Shown here piece after piece: positions 53,866-64,000 of a stretch of DNA of 64,000 nt (position 1 is its first letter; the number at the start of each line of letters is the position of its first letter). The DNA is from Orobanche coerulescens. Taxonomy: Eukaryota > Streptophyta > Magnoliopsida > Lamiales > Orobanchaceae. Both the position numbers and the translations under genes were made by a program. The stretch spans positions 74,430,762-74,494,761 of the forward strand of contig CM065805.1 of NCBI GenBank assembly GCA_033398695.1, given 5' to 3'. Below the pieces are notes generated by a model, which had not been told where the DNA came from, made no database searches, and was given only the letters and a program-made list of their open reading frames with translations.

Positions 53866-56364
53866 ATGGAGGGAGTAAGAAGAGGACGCGGAGGACGAGG
53901 CCGCGGTGTGGGCCGAATCCCGAGAGCTCGTGTGAATACACGTGCGAACGCGAGAAATAATGCTAATTCATCGAGCAGCGACGTTGCCACTCATTCACCT
54001 GGACGTGATCATTCACTGTCGGGGAGTCGTACCCGGGGCACAGCTCAGTCAGAAGGTGTTCGGGTTGACCCACTCACTTTTATGCAGGGCATGATGGCCC
54101 AAATGACTCAGATGGCACAACTAATGGAGATGATGCATAATTCAGCTAATCAAAATCAACAGGCTCCTCCGCCGCCACCTCCGAGGCAAGAGAGGAATGT
54201 GAGCAGTATCATCGGCGACATCTCTCGCCAAAGGCCACCTACTTTTGAAGGCTCATCTGAGCCGACAGATATTGTTCATTGGCTCGAACATTTCGAAAAG
54301 TTATTTGCTATGGTAGAGTGTCCCGATGGACACAAAGTCTTAGTTGCGGCTTACTATCTGGGTAAAAGCGCACATTCTTGGTGGTTGTCGTTGAAGCCCA
54401 CCGAAGGATCATTTACTTGGGATCAGTTCAAAACTCTCATGATAGAGAGGTATTATCCAGTCCCACTCAGGGAGGCTAAATTGTCGGAATTACTCACTCC
54501 CGACCTCTCAGCGGATGACGATGTTCTTTCCATCGCCGAAAAATTTCAGGAACTTCTTCCGTTCGCCTCATCTATCATTCACTCTGAGCCGGACAAGATC
54601 AAGTATTTCAGCAAGAGGCTGAAACCTCGTATGCGACTACAGTTGTTTAATCATAATTTCACCACTCTGGCCAAATTCATCGAGAAATCTCTTACTTACG
54701 AGCTTACGGCTAAGAAGATTTCTAAGCAACAACCTTCATCTGCTGGCAAGAAGTCTAAGAACCGTAATCAGTCTGACGGCAGTCAGGCCACTTTCAAGAA
54801 ACCACGTGCAGGCTCTACCTTTTCTGAGCGACCTCCTATGGCGCCTAAACCCGCGGAATCTCAGTCACGAGCGGCCAGTCCGGCCGTCACCTATTTCAAC
54901 TGTGAAGAACAGGGTCATTTCAGCACCAAATGTCCGAAACAGACTGTCATGTGCCATAACTGTGGAATTGCTGGGCATAGGGCCCGTTTTTGCCGAAGGG
55001 ACTCTAAACCCATTCCGGCGTTATCTCAGGCCCCAGGAAATTCAGCGGTCCAGAATCAGGCCACTCAGTCAGCGTCGTTCAAGACGATAGGAGCTAACAA
55101 AGGCGGAGCCAAGAGCTATCAGACGGGAGCGTCTGGTTCGGGGGCCGGCAAGCCCCGAATTTACGAGATGAAGAAGACCGACGATCCAGAGGCCCGAATG
55201 ATCTCAGGTACACTCGATATTCTATCTCAACCTGTGTGTACCCTTTTTGATACTGGTGCATCGCATTCATTCATTTCCGAGTCATGTTTGAGTAGACTAC
55301 GTCTAGGTAGTGCTACTAGTTGTGAGCCTTATGTCATTGGTCTACCTGATGGTAGACAAATTATCGGAAATCGTGAGATTCAGAATTGTCCGATTCAGCT
55401 TCAGGGCCGTATATGGCTAGCAGACCTAGTCGTGGTAGATTTACCAAGAGACGACGTCATTTTGGGTATTGATTGGATGGATCGTCACGATGCCATCATC
55501 AGTGTCCGTAAGCGTATGGTCACTATCATTTCAGACGATGGGGTTGAATGTGTTTTTCAGGGAGGTAATCCCGACTGTTCTGGTAAGGTCATTAACTTGA
55601 TGAAAGCAGTGAAATTACTCAGTCAGGGGTGTGTTGGTTATTGGTGCTATATGACCAAAACCGAGAAATCATCAGTAATGTTGACGGATATTCCGGTAGT
55701 GAGGGAATATGCCGATGTTTTTCCAGACGAGTTACCTGGTTTGCCTCCACAGAGAGATGTGGAATTCACGATTGAGTTGGAGCTCGGTACATCCCCAATA
55801 TCGAAGGCACCGTACCGGATGGCCCCGACCGAAATGCAGGAATTAAATAACCAACTTGAGGAGTTGTTCGAGAAAGGTTATATCCGTCCGAGTGCGTCCC
55901 CGTGGGGAGCACCAGTGTTGTTTGTCAAGAAGAAGGATGGTTCGTTCCGCTTGTGTATTGATTACCGGGAATTGAACCGGGTGACGATCAAGAATAAGTA
56001 TCCTTTACCCCGTATCGATGATCTTTTGGATAAACTTCAGGGAGTTTCAGTATTTTCCAAGATCGACTTAAGATCTGGATATCATCAGTTGCGGATTCGA
56101 GAGTCGGATATCGCGAGGACGGCGTTTCGAACACGCTATGGTCATTATGAGTTTGTGGTTATGCCGTTTGGATTGACTAATGCACCTGCGGTATTCATGG
56201 AGTTAATGAATCGGGTTTTCATCGACTTTTTGGATCAGTTTGTTGTTGTCTTCATCGATGACATTTTGATATATTCTCGTAACCGAGAGGAACACGAGGT
56301 TCATCTTCATCAGGCTCGACGTGTTAAGACGAGAGCAACTTTATGGAAAATTTTCCAAATGTGA
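53866..56364 (+). pseudogene. T2 Gag-protease-RT frame (832 codons, cut by a frameshift)
   Basis: The start is the ATG at 53866 ([14 protein letters not shown]). Residues about 1-110 are low-complexity, Gly/Arg- then Gln/Pro-rich. About 120-290 is Gag capsid ([20 protein letters not shown]). At about 343 a zinc knuckle has Tyr for its first Cys ([14 protein letters not shown]); a second, intact one is [14 protein letters not shown] (about 363). The protease DTG is near residue 462. RT has [31 protein letters not shown] and the active site FIDDIL at 796-801. The frame is lost after EEHEVHLH near 56310. Confidence 0.9.
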
Positions 56365-57089
56365 GTTCTGGATGTCCGAAGTGACTTTTCTCGGGCATGT
56401 AATTTCATCAGATGGAGTGCGTGTTGATCCTCAGAAGACGGAGGCTATCCAAGATTGGTTACCTCCGAAGAATGTTAAGGAAATCCGAAGCTTTCTCGTA
56501 TTAGCCGGTTAAAATCTCTCAACCCTTGACGAACCTTTTGCGAAAGGATAAGAAATAAATGTGGTCCGACGCGTGTCAACGGAGTTTTGAGAAACTCAAG
56601 AGACGGTTAATGTCAGCACCTGTACTTTCCTTGCCGCAAGGGACGGAAGGATTTGTGGTTTATAGTGATGCATCCGGACAGGGTCTCGGATGTGTGCTCA
56701 TGCAGAATGGGAAGGTTATTGCCTATGCTTCACGGCAATTGAGACCTTACGAGGTTAATTATCCGACCCACGACCTGGAGCTAGCAGCCGTGGTGTTCGC
56801 TTTGAAAATCTGGCATCATTACCTTTATGGCGTTACTTGTCAGATATTCACCGATCATAGGAGTTTAAAGTATATATTTACTCAGAAGGAGTTAAATATG
56901 CGACAGAGACAGTGGTTGGAACTAATCAAAGATTACGATATCGAGATCCTTTACCACCTAGGCAAGGCGAACGTTGTCGCCGACGCCTTGAGTCGTAAGT
57001 CCGTTCAGGAGCAGATGCTTGCTCGTTTAACAGTTCAGAAGGAGCTTCAGCAGGAATTCCTTAGACCCGAGATCGAGGTCTGGCTTTAG
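56321..57089 (+). pseudogene. T2 RT end and RNase H (broken)
   Basis: The RT end ([27 protein letters not shown]) is in a new frame to 56512. After LAG about 35 bases of the YYRRF region seem deleted. RNase H (56559-57089) is open: [46 protein letters not shown] and ADALSRK. CAG to TAG ends it at 57087-57089. Confidence 0.87.
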
Positions 57090-58562
57090 CGAGTACAAGG
57101 GCAACTTTGCATGTTAGAGATTTCATCGTCACTTGAGGAGGCAATCAGAGAGAATCAGGGTTCAGACCCATCACTGTTTCGCATCCGTGAGGATGTGGCT
57201 CAGGGGAAAGCCCCTGGCTTTGTGATCCACGAGGATGGACTTTTGCGTTTTAAGAATCGGTTATGCGTACCGGCGAATGACGAGTTGAAAAACTCGATTT
57301 TGAGAGAAGCTCATGCTACCCCTTATTCTGTTCATTCGGGGTCTAGCAAGATGTACAAGGACTTGAAACAAAATTACCGGTGGAGTAATATGAAGCGAGA
57401 AGTCGCAGAATTTATTTCGAGATGCTTAACCTGTCAACAAGTCAAGATTGAACATCAGCGACCGGCGGGTATGCTGAAACCTCTCCCTATTCCAGAGTGG
57501 AAGTGGGAAGACATTTCTATGGATTTCATCACGAGTTTGCCGATGAGTCGTCGTGGCATGAATACGATATGGGTGATTGTGGACCGCTTAACTAAATCAG
57601 CTCATTTCCTTGAGATTAAGGATACGTGGGGTCCCGAGAGACTTGCCCAGCTGTTCATCAAAGAGATAGTGAGACTGCACGGTACTCCTAAGAGTATCGT
57701 TTCTGATCGTGACGGGCGATCCGTGTCTCATTTTTGGAAATTAGTTCATCGTGCCATGGGAACTCAACTTAATTTCAGCACATCTTTTCACCCTCAGTCC
57801 GACGGACAATCAGAGAGAACTATTCAGACATTAGAGGACATGTTGAGGGCATGCATCCTCGATTAGAAAGACGATTGGGAAGCCCAACTACCATTAATCG
57901 AGTTCACGTATAATAATAGTTAGCATGCTTCGATTAAGATGGCACCTTACGAGGCCTTGTACGGTCGTCGTTGTCGATCTCCTTTGTGTTGGGATGACCT
58001 ATCCGAATCAATCGGCACCGAGCCCGATATGCTTATAGCCTCCCATGAGAAGGTGGCTTTGATCAGGAGTCATTTGTTGACCGCTCAGAGTCGACAGAAA
58101 TCTTATGCAGATAATCATCATCGACCACTAGAGTTCGATACCGGTGACCACGTGTTGGTCAAGGTATCCCCGAGTCGAGGTATCTTCCATTTCGGGAAAC
58201 GAGGAAAGTTGAGTCCAAGATTTATTGGACCGTTTGAGATTTTGGAACGAGTAGGCGAGCTAGATTATCGTTTAGCCTTACCTATGGCATTGAGCCGAAT
58301 TCATAATGTGTTTCACGTCTCTCAGTTACGGAAATATGTTGCCGACCCGAGTCACATACTTCAGTTCGACGAAATCGAGATCGCAGATGATCATTCGTAT
58401 GAGAAGCATCCCATATGAGTTTTAGAACGGCGAATCAAACAGTTGAGGAATAAGACGATTCCTTTGGTTAAAATTCAGTGGTCTAGACACGGAGTCGAAG
58501 AGGTTACTTGGGAAACTGAGGATAGTATACGGGAGAGTTATCCCGAGTTGTTTGACCCTTAG
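57090..58562 (+). pseudogene. T2 integrase and chromodomain (three stops)
   Basis: The zinc region (HATPYSVHSG to CLTCQQVK) and core are open from 57111 to 57866, with a D,D(35)E triad at 57522, 57705 and 57813. TGG-to-TAG stops follow at 57864-57866 and about 57921. The C-terminal domain (57939-58418) has [32 protein letters not shown] and [20 protein letters not shown] at 58416-58418 replaces Arg, then a chromodomain continues in frame (ERRIKQLRNKTIPLVKIQWS, VTWETEDSIRESYPELF) to TAG 58560-58562. Confidence 0.88.
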
Positions 58563-58578
58563 TTTCGGGGACGAAACT

Positions 58579-58594
58579 CTTTTAAGGGGGGGTG
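58579..58594 (+). other. T2 polypurine tract
   Basis: TTTTAAGGGGGGGTGT lies two bases before the 3' LTR. Confidence 0.75.
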
Positions 58595-58596
58595 TA

Positions 58597-60979
58597 TGTA
58601 ATACCCGGTTGTAATTCAGTCACTATCATTCAGTAATTCCATTCGGTAATTGTCTCTATGTAATTTTTCACTTGTTAATAATCATTCATCCGTGTTCACC
58701 ATTTGGAATAATTTCGAGTTGTGTATCGTTATTGTTCATTGTTTCAACCTTATTCGGGAAACGAAACAAGAGTATTATCTTGATTGTTGTAATTGATTCA
58801 TTAGTCGATGTTGTCGTTGGAGTTCATGTCATTTCAAATCTCCTCATTGTTCAAATTGTGTTTTGTTGGGCGAACCCTTGTAATCATTGTTTGGAACCAC
58901 CGTTTTGGGGTTTCCGCACTTCCATTTCATGTTATTGTTTCCCAAATATTGATTCCTATCGCTTTTATTCTCTTCCTGGATCATTTTTCATCATTTCAGG
59001 ACCCAAGGGGGGTGTGGGCCGCGGCACAAGGAGTGTGCGCCGCGGCACACACATTTTTTAGTTTTGGCCGAGCAGCCTGTACCGTGGGCCGCGGCACACT
59101 ACTGAGTCACTGCCGCAGCACACTCGTCCGAGCCGCGGCACACTCATGTTGCAACTTATCGGCCAACCCGTCTGTACCGGGGGCCGCAGCTCATGCCGAC
59201 GGGGCCGCAGCTCATGCCGACGGGGCCGCGGCACACTGCCGAGTCACTGCCGCGGCACGCTGCCGATCACTGGGGGCAGTTTTGGCCCTGTGCCGCGGCA
59301 CACTTCGGCCGGGCCGCGGCACACAGTGCAGTCAGCACTATAATTGCGTTTTTTGAGCGAGATCAACCCATTTTTTTCATTTCATCCACCTTGTTCCGAG
59401 AGAGAAGGCTTGAGGGAGAGAATTTTCATCATCTATCACTTGAGTGTTTGATTTTCTTCATCTCCTTTCGATCGTGAAGCTCGGATTGTGGATCTAACGC
59501 GATTTCATCGGATTAAAGTACTTGGATCTTCAAAGGTAATATTCATCAAACCTCTTGGATTTCGATTTTGTATTGAGATATGATGTTTTGGATGTTAAGA
59601 TCATGTTGTATGAAGTAATATACGCATGATTACGGACATGTTTGATTATTCATTGGATTATTGAAGGATTATTCAAGAACACTTTGAATATTGTGTTGGA
59701 TTTGGGGGTTTTCGATTAATTGTTGTTGAAATCACGATTTTGGATATTCATAATGGATTATTGATCATATTGAAGATGTTTTGTTGGTTTGAAACACTTC
59801 TTGGGGATTTGATGTTGGTATTATTGAGGTTTGGTTATAAACAATCAAAATTTGGCCACAAAGTGTTCGATATAATGCCCCAATGAACTTGGTTTAATCG
59901 TATCAACGTTTTGAGTTTGTTATATTCGTGTTTGATTCGTATATTGAATGGATTGTTGGTAATTGTATTATTCAAGGTTGTTCGAGCGACCTATATCTCA
60001 ATTAGGACGTTCTTCGTGGAAGGATAATTGTCACCGATGTTATGTAAGTTAATTCTTACTCAGTTAAAAGGATATTCATTCCTTTTGTTGTTGTTCATTC
60101 ATAATCGTAATTCATTCATAAGGTACTAACCGTTTTAAAACTTATATTTATCACCTAATTACTTCATTCACGAGGAACGATGGTTTCAATCATTTCATTG
60201 AGCTGTCATTCATTTCACCATCATTTCATCTTGGTGAGTCATTATTCATTTTCGATGTCACTTTTGTTATATCGTGGCATTCTGGGTCATACTGGCGTGC
60301 CGGTTGGTATGTGTAGGATTTTCATGTCGGGCACATTTAAGTCGTGTGTTGGTTGTTGGCCTCACATTGGACTGTGCACACGAGTCGATTTCATCGTGAG
60401 ACTGATTAGGCATAAGACCACACGTGTATTCGAGCGATACTCGTTGGTGGCTTGTGCACGGACACATTTCCATCCCGGACGTATTGTGGCGCCATTCCTT
60501 CGAGCCGTACTGTTAGTTGATTCATATAGCATGTTTGATTGTGTGTGTTTCGACAGGATTATGTGTATTCAACTCTTTAGGATTGTTGTTCAGTAATCGA
60601 CCCGTTGGGGGATATTGTTTTTCAGGTCATGGCAAGGCGAAAGCACGGGGAGAGCACGTTGACGGCGAGGAGTCCCAATGATACTAGAAGGGGGCCCCAG
60701 TCTTTTCAGTCATTTATATTTCCTTCATTTATTCCGCTGTAGACATTCCGTTTGAGTACTTATTTCACTCAGTGTTGTATATTTTATCTCCATATAAAAT
60801 ATACATGTATTCTGTATTATCCTGGGTGTGTTGTATGAAACTCCTCATTGGAGTAATTATTGTTGTAATGTGGTTCGGTACTACACTTACCCTGTGTAAT
60901 TCATTCATTTTCATTCGCCTAGTGGGTCCCAGTCGGGGGTCCACGGCACTGTAATATCCGCCTAGTTTGGGGTGTTACA
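58597..60979 (+). repeat. T2 3' LTR
   Basis: 2,383 bp, partner of 51015-53371. The island at 59018-59332 holds a perfect 14-bp palindrome TGTGCCGCGGCACA (59289-59302) and a doubled block CCGCAGCTCATGCCGACGGG not doubled in the other LTR. Confidence 0.95.
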
Positions 60980-60984
60980 TTAAC

Positions 60985-61652
60985 TTATTCTTACGCTTAC
61001 TCGGGAATCTTTCCTTCCTCAAATGCACCCAAACTAAATCCCCGACTTTGAACACTCTTGTTTTCCTTTGTTTGTTTGATTTTCTTTTGTACGCCTCAGT
61101 TATCTCCTTGATTCGGTTACGCACCTCTTCGTGTAGTTTCATCATCGATTTTAGTTTTGACTCCGCATCCTTATGCACCAATTCGTCATTCGGTAATGGT
61201 ATTAAGTCTAACGGCATGTAAGGATTCAGACCATAAACTACTTCTAATGGCGATCGCGCCGTGGCATGAGTAGGAGAACGGTTATAAGCAAACTCCGCAT
61301 GTGCGAGCTTCAAATCCCAATTCTTTTGTGTTTTGCTTACGAAGCCTCGCAACAGCGTTCCCAGTGTTCGATTAGTCACTTCAGTTTATCCGTCTGTTTG
61401 AGGTTGATGCGAAGTACTAAACAAAAGCTTGGTTCCCACCTTTCTCCACAATGTATTCCAAAAGTAACTTAGAAACTTCGAGTCCCGGTCCGAAACAATA
61501 GTTTTCGGAACTCCATGTAATCGTACCACCTCTCGGAAATACAAGTCAGCAACATTACTCGCATTATTGGTTTTGTGACAAGAAACAAAATGAGCCATCT
61601 TTGAAAAACGATCGACAACAACCATAATCGCATCCTTACCTCATTGGGTTCG
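60985..61652 (-). pseudogene. G4 integrase core fragment
   Basis: The minus strand encodes [39 protein letters not shown], a stop after QPQTDG near 61384, then TNRTLGTLLRGFVSKTQKNWD, AYNRSPTHATARSPLEVVYGL and KERFPSKRKNKLM. It ends at 61652 where it changes to satellite sequence. Confidence 0.88.
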
Positions 61653-61738
61653 TATGTAACGTGGTCTTATCTCCTATTAACAAGACTTGATGAAGAAGTA
61701 ACAGCTTAATCGGAGCTATTATATTCAATCCTTGCTAA
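61653..61738 (+). repeat. Lone partial satellite monomer
   Basis: About 86 bp match monomers 2 and 5 of the 26765-28004 array (TAACGTGGTCTTATCTCC, then GAAGAAGTAACAGCTTAATC and TATATTCAATCCTTGCTA). It lies between the G4 integrase and a truncated LTR, about 34 kb from the array. Confidence 0.85.
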
Positions 61739-62588
61739 CCCGACCGTGTCGTCATACACGGCCCATGCCGAGATGTGCCGGATAAGCCAAACTGACTGCC
61801 CAGACGCCCGACCGTGTTCCTGGACACGGTCGAGTCAATGCCGAAATGTCCCTGTCGCGCCGCGCCCGTGCCGAGTCACTGTCGGACGAGTCACTGTCGG
61901 AGGTCCTTGTCGCGCCGCGCGGTCGAGTCGCTGTCGGATGTCTTTGTCACGCCGCGACCGTGTCAAGCGGATACGGTCGAGTCACTGCCGGTCGTTCTCG
62001 CGCCACGGCCGTGTCGCCTGGCACGACCCGTGTCCTGCCGGCAGATTGCTCCTTTTTTATAGTTTTTTTTGTGTGTTTGTCTTTTCCTTACCTTTTACTC
62101 ATTTTAGGGATTGTGTTTCCCCTAAAATTATGATTGTTGTTCCTTTTGTATTTTATTGTTGATTTGTTTTGATTATTCAAAGATTTTATAAATTTTGGAA
62201 TTATTTTCTTTTATTATGGGAAGACTTGAAGTCTCCTATATATAGCCTTGTATAAGCATTGTAAGATAATGAATTTGAATGTTGTTGTGAAAGATAAAGT
62301 ATTTCTATCCTTGGTAAATGATTTTTACCGAAACTTGATTTTTATTCGACGCGCTTTCGAGTATTAATCCGATTGATTCTCAATAGGTCTTGAGAAGAAA
62401 TCACCTTATCGAATTATAGGTCTAATTCGATAAACCCTTGTCCTTGTTCGAAATTTTCATTGTCGTTTCCAATCTTACTCCCATTAAAATACACTCAAAA
62501 CACCCTACTCGTAAAAAGCCTTCCGCTATCATACACTTACGTATACTCCGACCGATACATATTCAGATTTCCGGGAGAATTCGTATCA
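61739..62588 (+). repeat. Truncated G2-like LTR
   Basis: About 850 bp of an LTR of the G2 type with its first ~200-300 bp missing. It starts inside the G/C-rich island (CCGACCGTGTCG), has TATATATA near 62237-62244 and ends TTCGTATCA. The 3' third is closer to the G1 and G4 LTRs, so it is a separate subfamily. No internal region follows; pol of G5 begins at 62589. Confidence 0.8.
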
Positions 62589-64000
62589 GAACCCCATGAA
62601 ATCGTACGATTTCTCGGAAATATAAATCAGCGACGTTACTCGCGTCGTCCGTCTTGTGGCAAGCCACAAAGTGAGCCATCTTCGAAAATCGATCTACAAC
62701 AACCATAATAGCATCTCTCCCTCGTTGAGTACGAGGCAAAGCAACAATGAAATCCATTGAGACATCTTCCCACGGCCTTTCCGGAATCGGCAAAGGCATG
62801 TATACTCCCGGTTTGAACGAACTCTTAGCAATATGGCATGTTACACACATATTAATTATGTTGTGTACATCCACTTGCATCTTCGGCCAAAGAAAATGCT
62901 CTTTAAGTACCTCCAACGTTTTAGCTGAACCAAAATGACCAGCCAAGCCTCCACCGTGAGCTTCCCGAACCAACAATTCCCGAATCGGGTGTTTGGGTAA
63001 ACAAAGGCGATTTCATTTGAAAAGGAATCCTTTTTGCAATGTAAACTCTCCAAATGGGCCAGATTTACACCGAATGAAAACCTCACCAAAATCCATATCC
63101 CCCTCATAACATTCCTTCAATGTTTCGAACCCAAGCAACCGAATATCAAGAGTAGAGAGCAAGGCATACCGTCTAGATAAAGCATCCGCCACAACGTTGC
63201 TCTTGCCATCTTTGTACTTTAATGAAAAGTGGAATGATTGCAAGAATTCCACCCATTTAGCATGTCTCGGACTCAACTTTTGTTGGCCATTAATATATTT
63301 TAAAGACTCATGATCCGAGTGTAGGATGAAATGTTTCGGCCGAAGGTAATGGCTCCAATGATCAAGAGCTCTAACAATGGCATAGAACTCCTTGTCATAA
63401 GTACAATAGTTGAGTCGAGCCCCACCCAATTTCTCCGAGAAGTATGCAATTGGCCGCCTCCCTTGGACGAGGACCGCCACAATACCCACTCCACTTGCGT
63501 CACATTCTACCTCGAAAGGTTGTGAAAAGTAGGGTAAAGCCAAGATAGGTGCTTCACAATTTTTCGCCTTCAATTTTTCAAACGCCCCTTGGGTAGACCC
63601 GTTCCACACAAACGGTCCTTTTTTCAAGCATTCTGTTATCGGACTAGAAATGATACTAAAGTCTCGTATGAACCTCCGATAAAATGAAGCAAGTCCGTGA
63701 AAGGATTGGACTTCCGTGATGGTTTTGGGGGTAGGCCAAGATTTAATCGCCTCGATCTTGGTTTGATCAACTGATACTCCTTCTTTAGAAACGATGTAGC
63801 TAAGAAAGGCTACACTCTCGACTAGAAATGAACACTTCTCCTTTTTCCCATAAAGTTTTTGATCCCTAAGGATCTTGAAGACTTTCCTCAAGTGTCCGGT
63901 ATGCTCTTGTAATGATTGACTATAAATCAAGATGTCGTCCAAGTATACGACGACAAATTTTCCCAAAAACGGCTTAAGTACCTCATTCATTAATCGCATG
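62589..64000 (-). pseudogene. G5: gypsy (CRM-like) RT, RNase H and integrase start, truncated
   Basis: Minus-strand reading from the window edge: RT palm with [32 protein letters not shown], an intact RT-RNase H join ([10 protein letters not shown]), RNase H ([52 protein letters not shown]) and FLFK at 63013, then a frame change and the integrase zinc region and core start (62976-62589, [35 protein letters not shown]). It is cut at 62589 by the LTR fragment. The RT-RNase H frame is open for about 328 codons. Confidence 0.9.

Larger units (their letters stand above)
51015..60979 (+). mobile_element. T2: complete Ty3/gypsy element, Tekay/Del-like chromovirus
   Basis: LTRs at 51015-53371 and 58597-60979 with TG...CA ends and a TTAAC duplication (51010-51014, 60980-60984) define T2. 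It is the same family as T1, in plus orientation, inserted into the G4 integrase. Order: gag, protease, RT, RNase H, integrase, chromodomain. Gag to RT is one open frame; pol after it has stops that look like C-to-T or G-to-A changes (for example CAG to TAG at about 57089, TGG to TAG at 57864-57866, CGA to TGA at 58416-58418) and one deletion. Confidence 0.94.
49890..61652 (-). mobile_element. G4: Ty3/gypsy element (CRM-like), partial, split by T2
   Basis: The 3' LTR (49890-50833), polypurine tract and integrase C-terminus (50862-51014) lie left of T2 and the integrase core (60985-61652) right of it. Coding joins at the TTAAC duplication (51010-51014, 60980-60984). At 61652 the element breaks off into satellite sequence. 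RT, gag and 5' LTR are missing. Confidence 0.85.

Noticed and set aside
61739..62588. Complete solo LTR
   Set aside because: The first few hundred bases are missing and no target duplication matches on both sides.

Overview
This window is transposable-element DNA from a flowering plant, probably a eudicot with a repeat-rich genome. I found no host gene, tRNA, rRNA or CRISPR array. Almost every base belongs to an LTR retrotransposon, a LINE fragment or a satellite. The plant origin is read from initiator-Met tRNA primer-binding sites (TGGTATCGGAGC type), plant Ty3/gypsy and Ty1/copia protein motifs, and a plant L1-type LINE. The labels G1, C1, T1, C2, G2, G3, G4, T2 and G5 are local names used only here.

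Left block (1-28004). G1 is a minus-strand Ty3/gypsy element running off the left edge (pol 1-1955, gag 23932-24705, 5' LTR 24772-25857). It was inserted into a LINE (25863-26764). G1 is split by C1, a complete minus-strand Ty1/copia element of Sirevirus (SIRE/Maximus) type (1956-23926, TSD CTTAG), which carries an extra ~1,000-codon reading frame after pol. That extra frame is split by T1, a complete but decayed minus-strand Tekay-like gypsy element (4696-14650, TSD TTTGG). Beyond the LINE is a ~1.24 kb satellite array (26765-28004) with 200-202 bp monomers in a three-monomer higher-order repeat.

Middle block (28005-49869). C2 is a minus-strand Ty1/copia element whose 3' part is cut off by the satellite. 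C2 is split by G2, a plus-strand gypsy array with three LTRs and two 4,274-bp internal regions (LTR-internal-LTR-internal-LTR, 29053-45511) and a single TSD pair (GAACT). The first G2 LTR is split by G3 (29489-33936, minus strand, TSD CCAGG). G3 has G2-family LTRs and Gag-protease, but reverse transcriptase, RNase H and integrase are replaced by an acidic segment. It keeps one open frame of about 838 codons that runs into its own LTR.

Right block (49890-64000). G4 (minus gypsy; LTR 49890-50833 and integrase) is split by T2, a complete plus-strand Tekay-like element (51015-60979, TSD TTAAC). After G4 come a lone satellite piece (61653-61738), a truncated G2-like LTR (61739-62588) and G5 (minus gypsy pol, running off the right edge).

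The relative order of events follows from nesting: LINE, then G1, then C1, then T1; C2, then G2, then G3; G4, then T2. Main points of interest are the non-autonomous G3, the tandem G2 array whose two units share the same inactivating lesions, CpG-rich inverted-repeat arrays upstream of the TATA box in three LTR families, coding sequence in the first part of the gypsy LTRs, and the higher-order satellite. CRM-like gypsy copies next to such a satellite make a pericentromeric position plausible but unproven. Many differences between sister LTRs sit at CTG/CAG sites and may partly be sequencing or assembly error, so some frameshifts may not be real.
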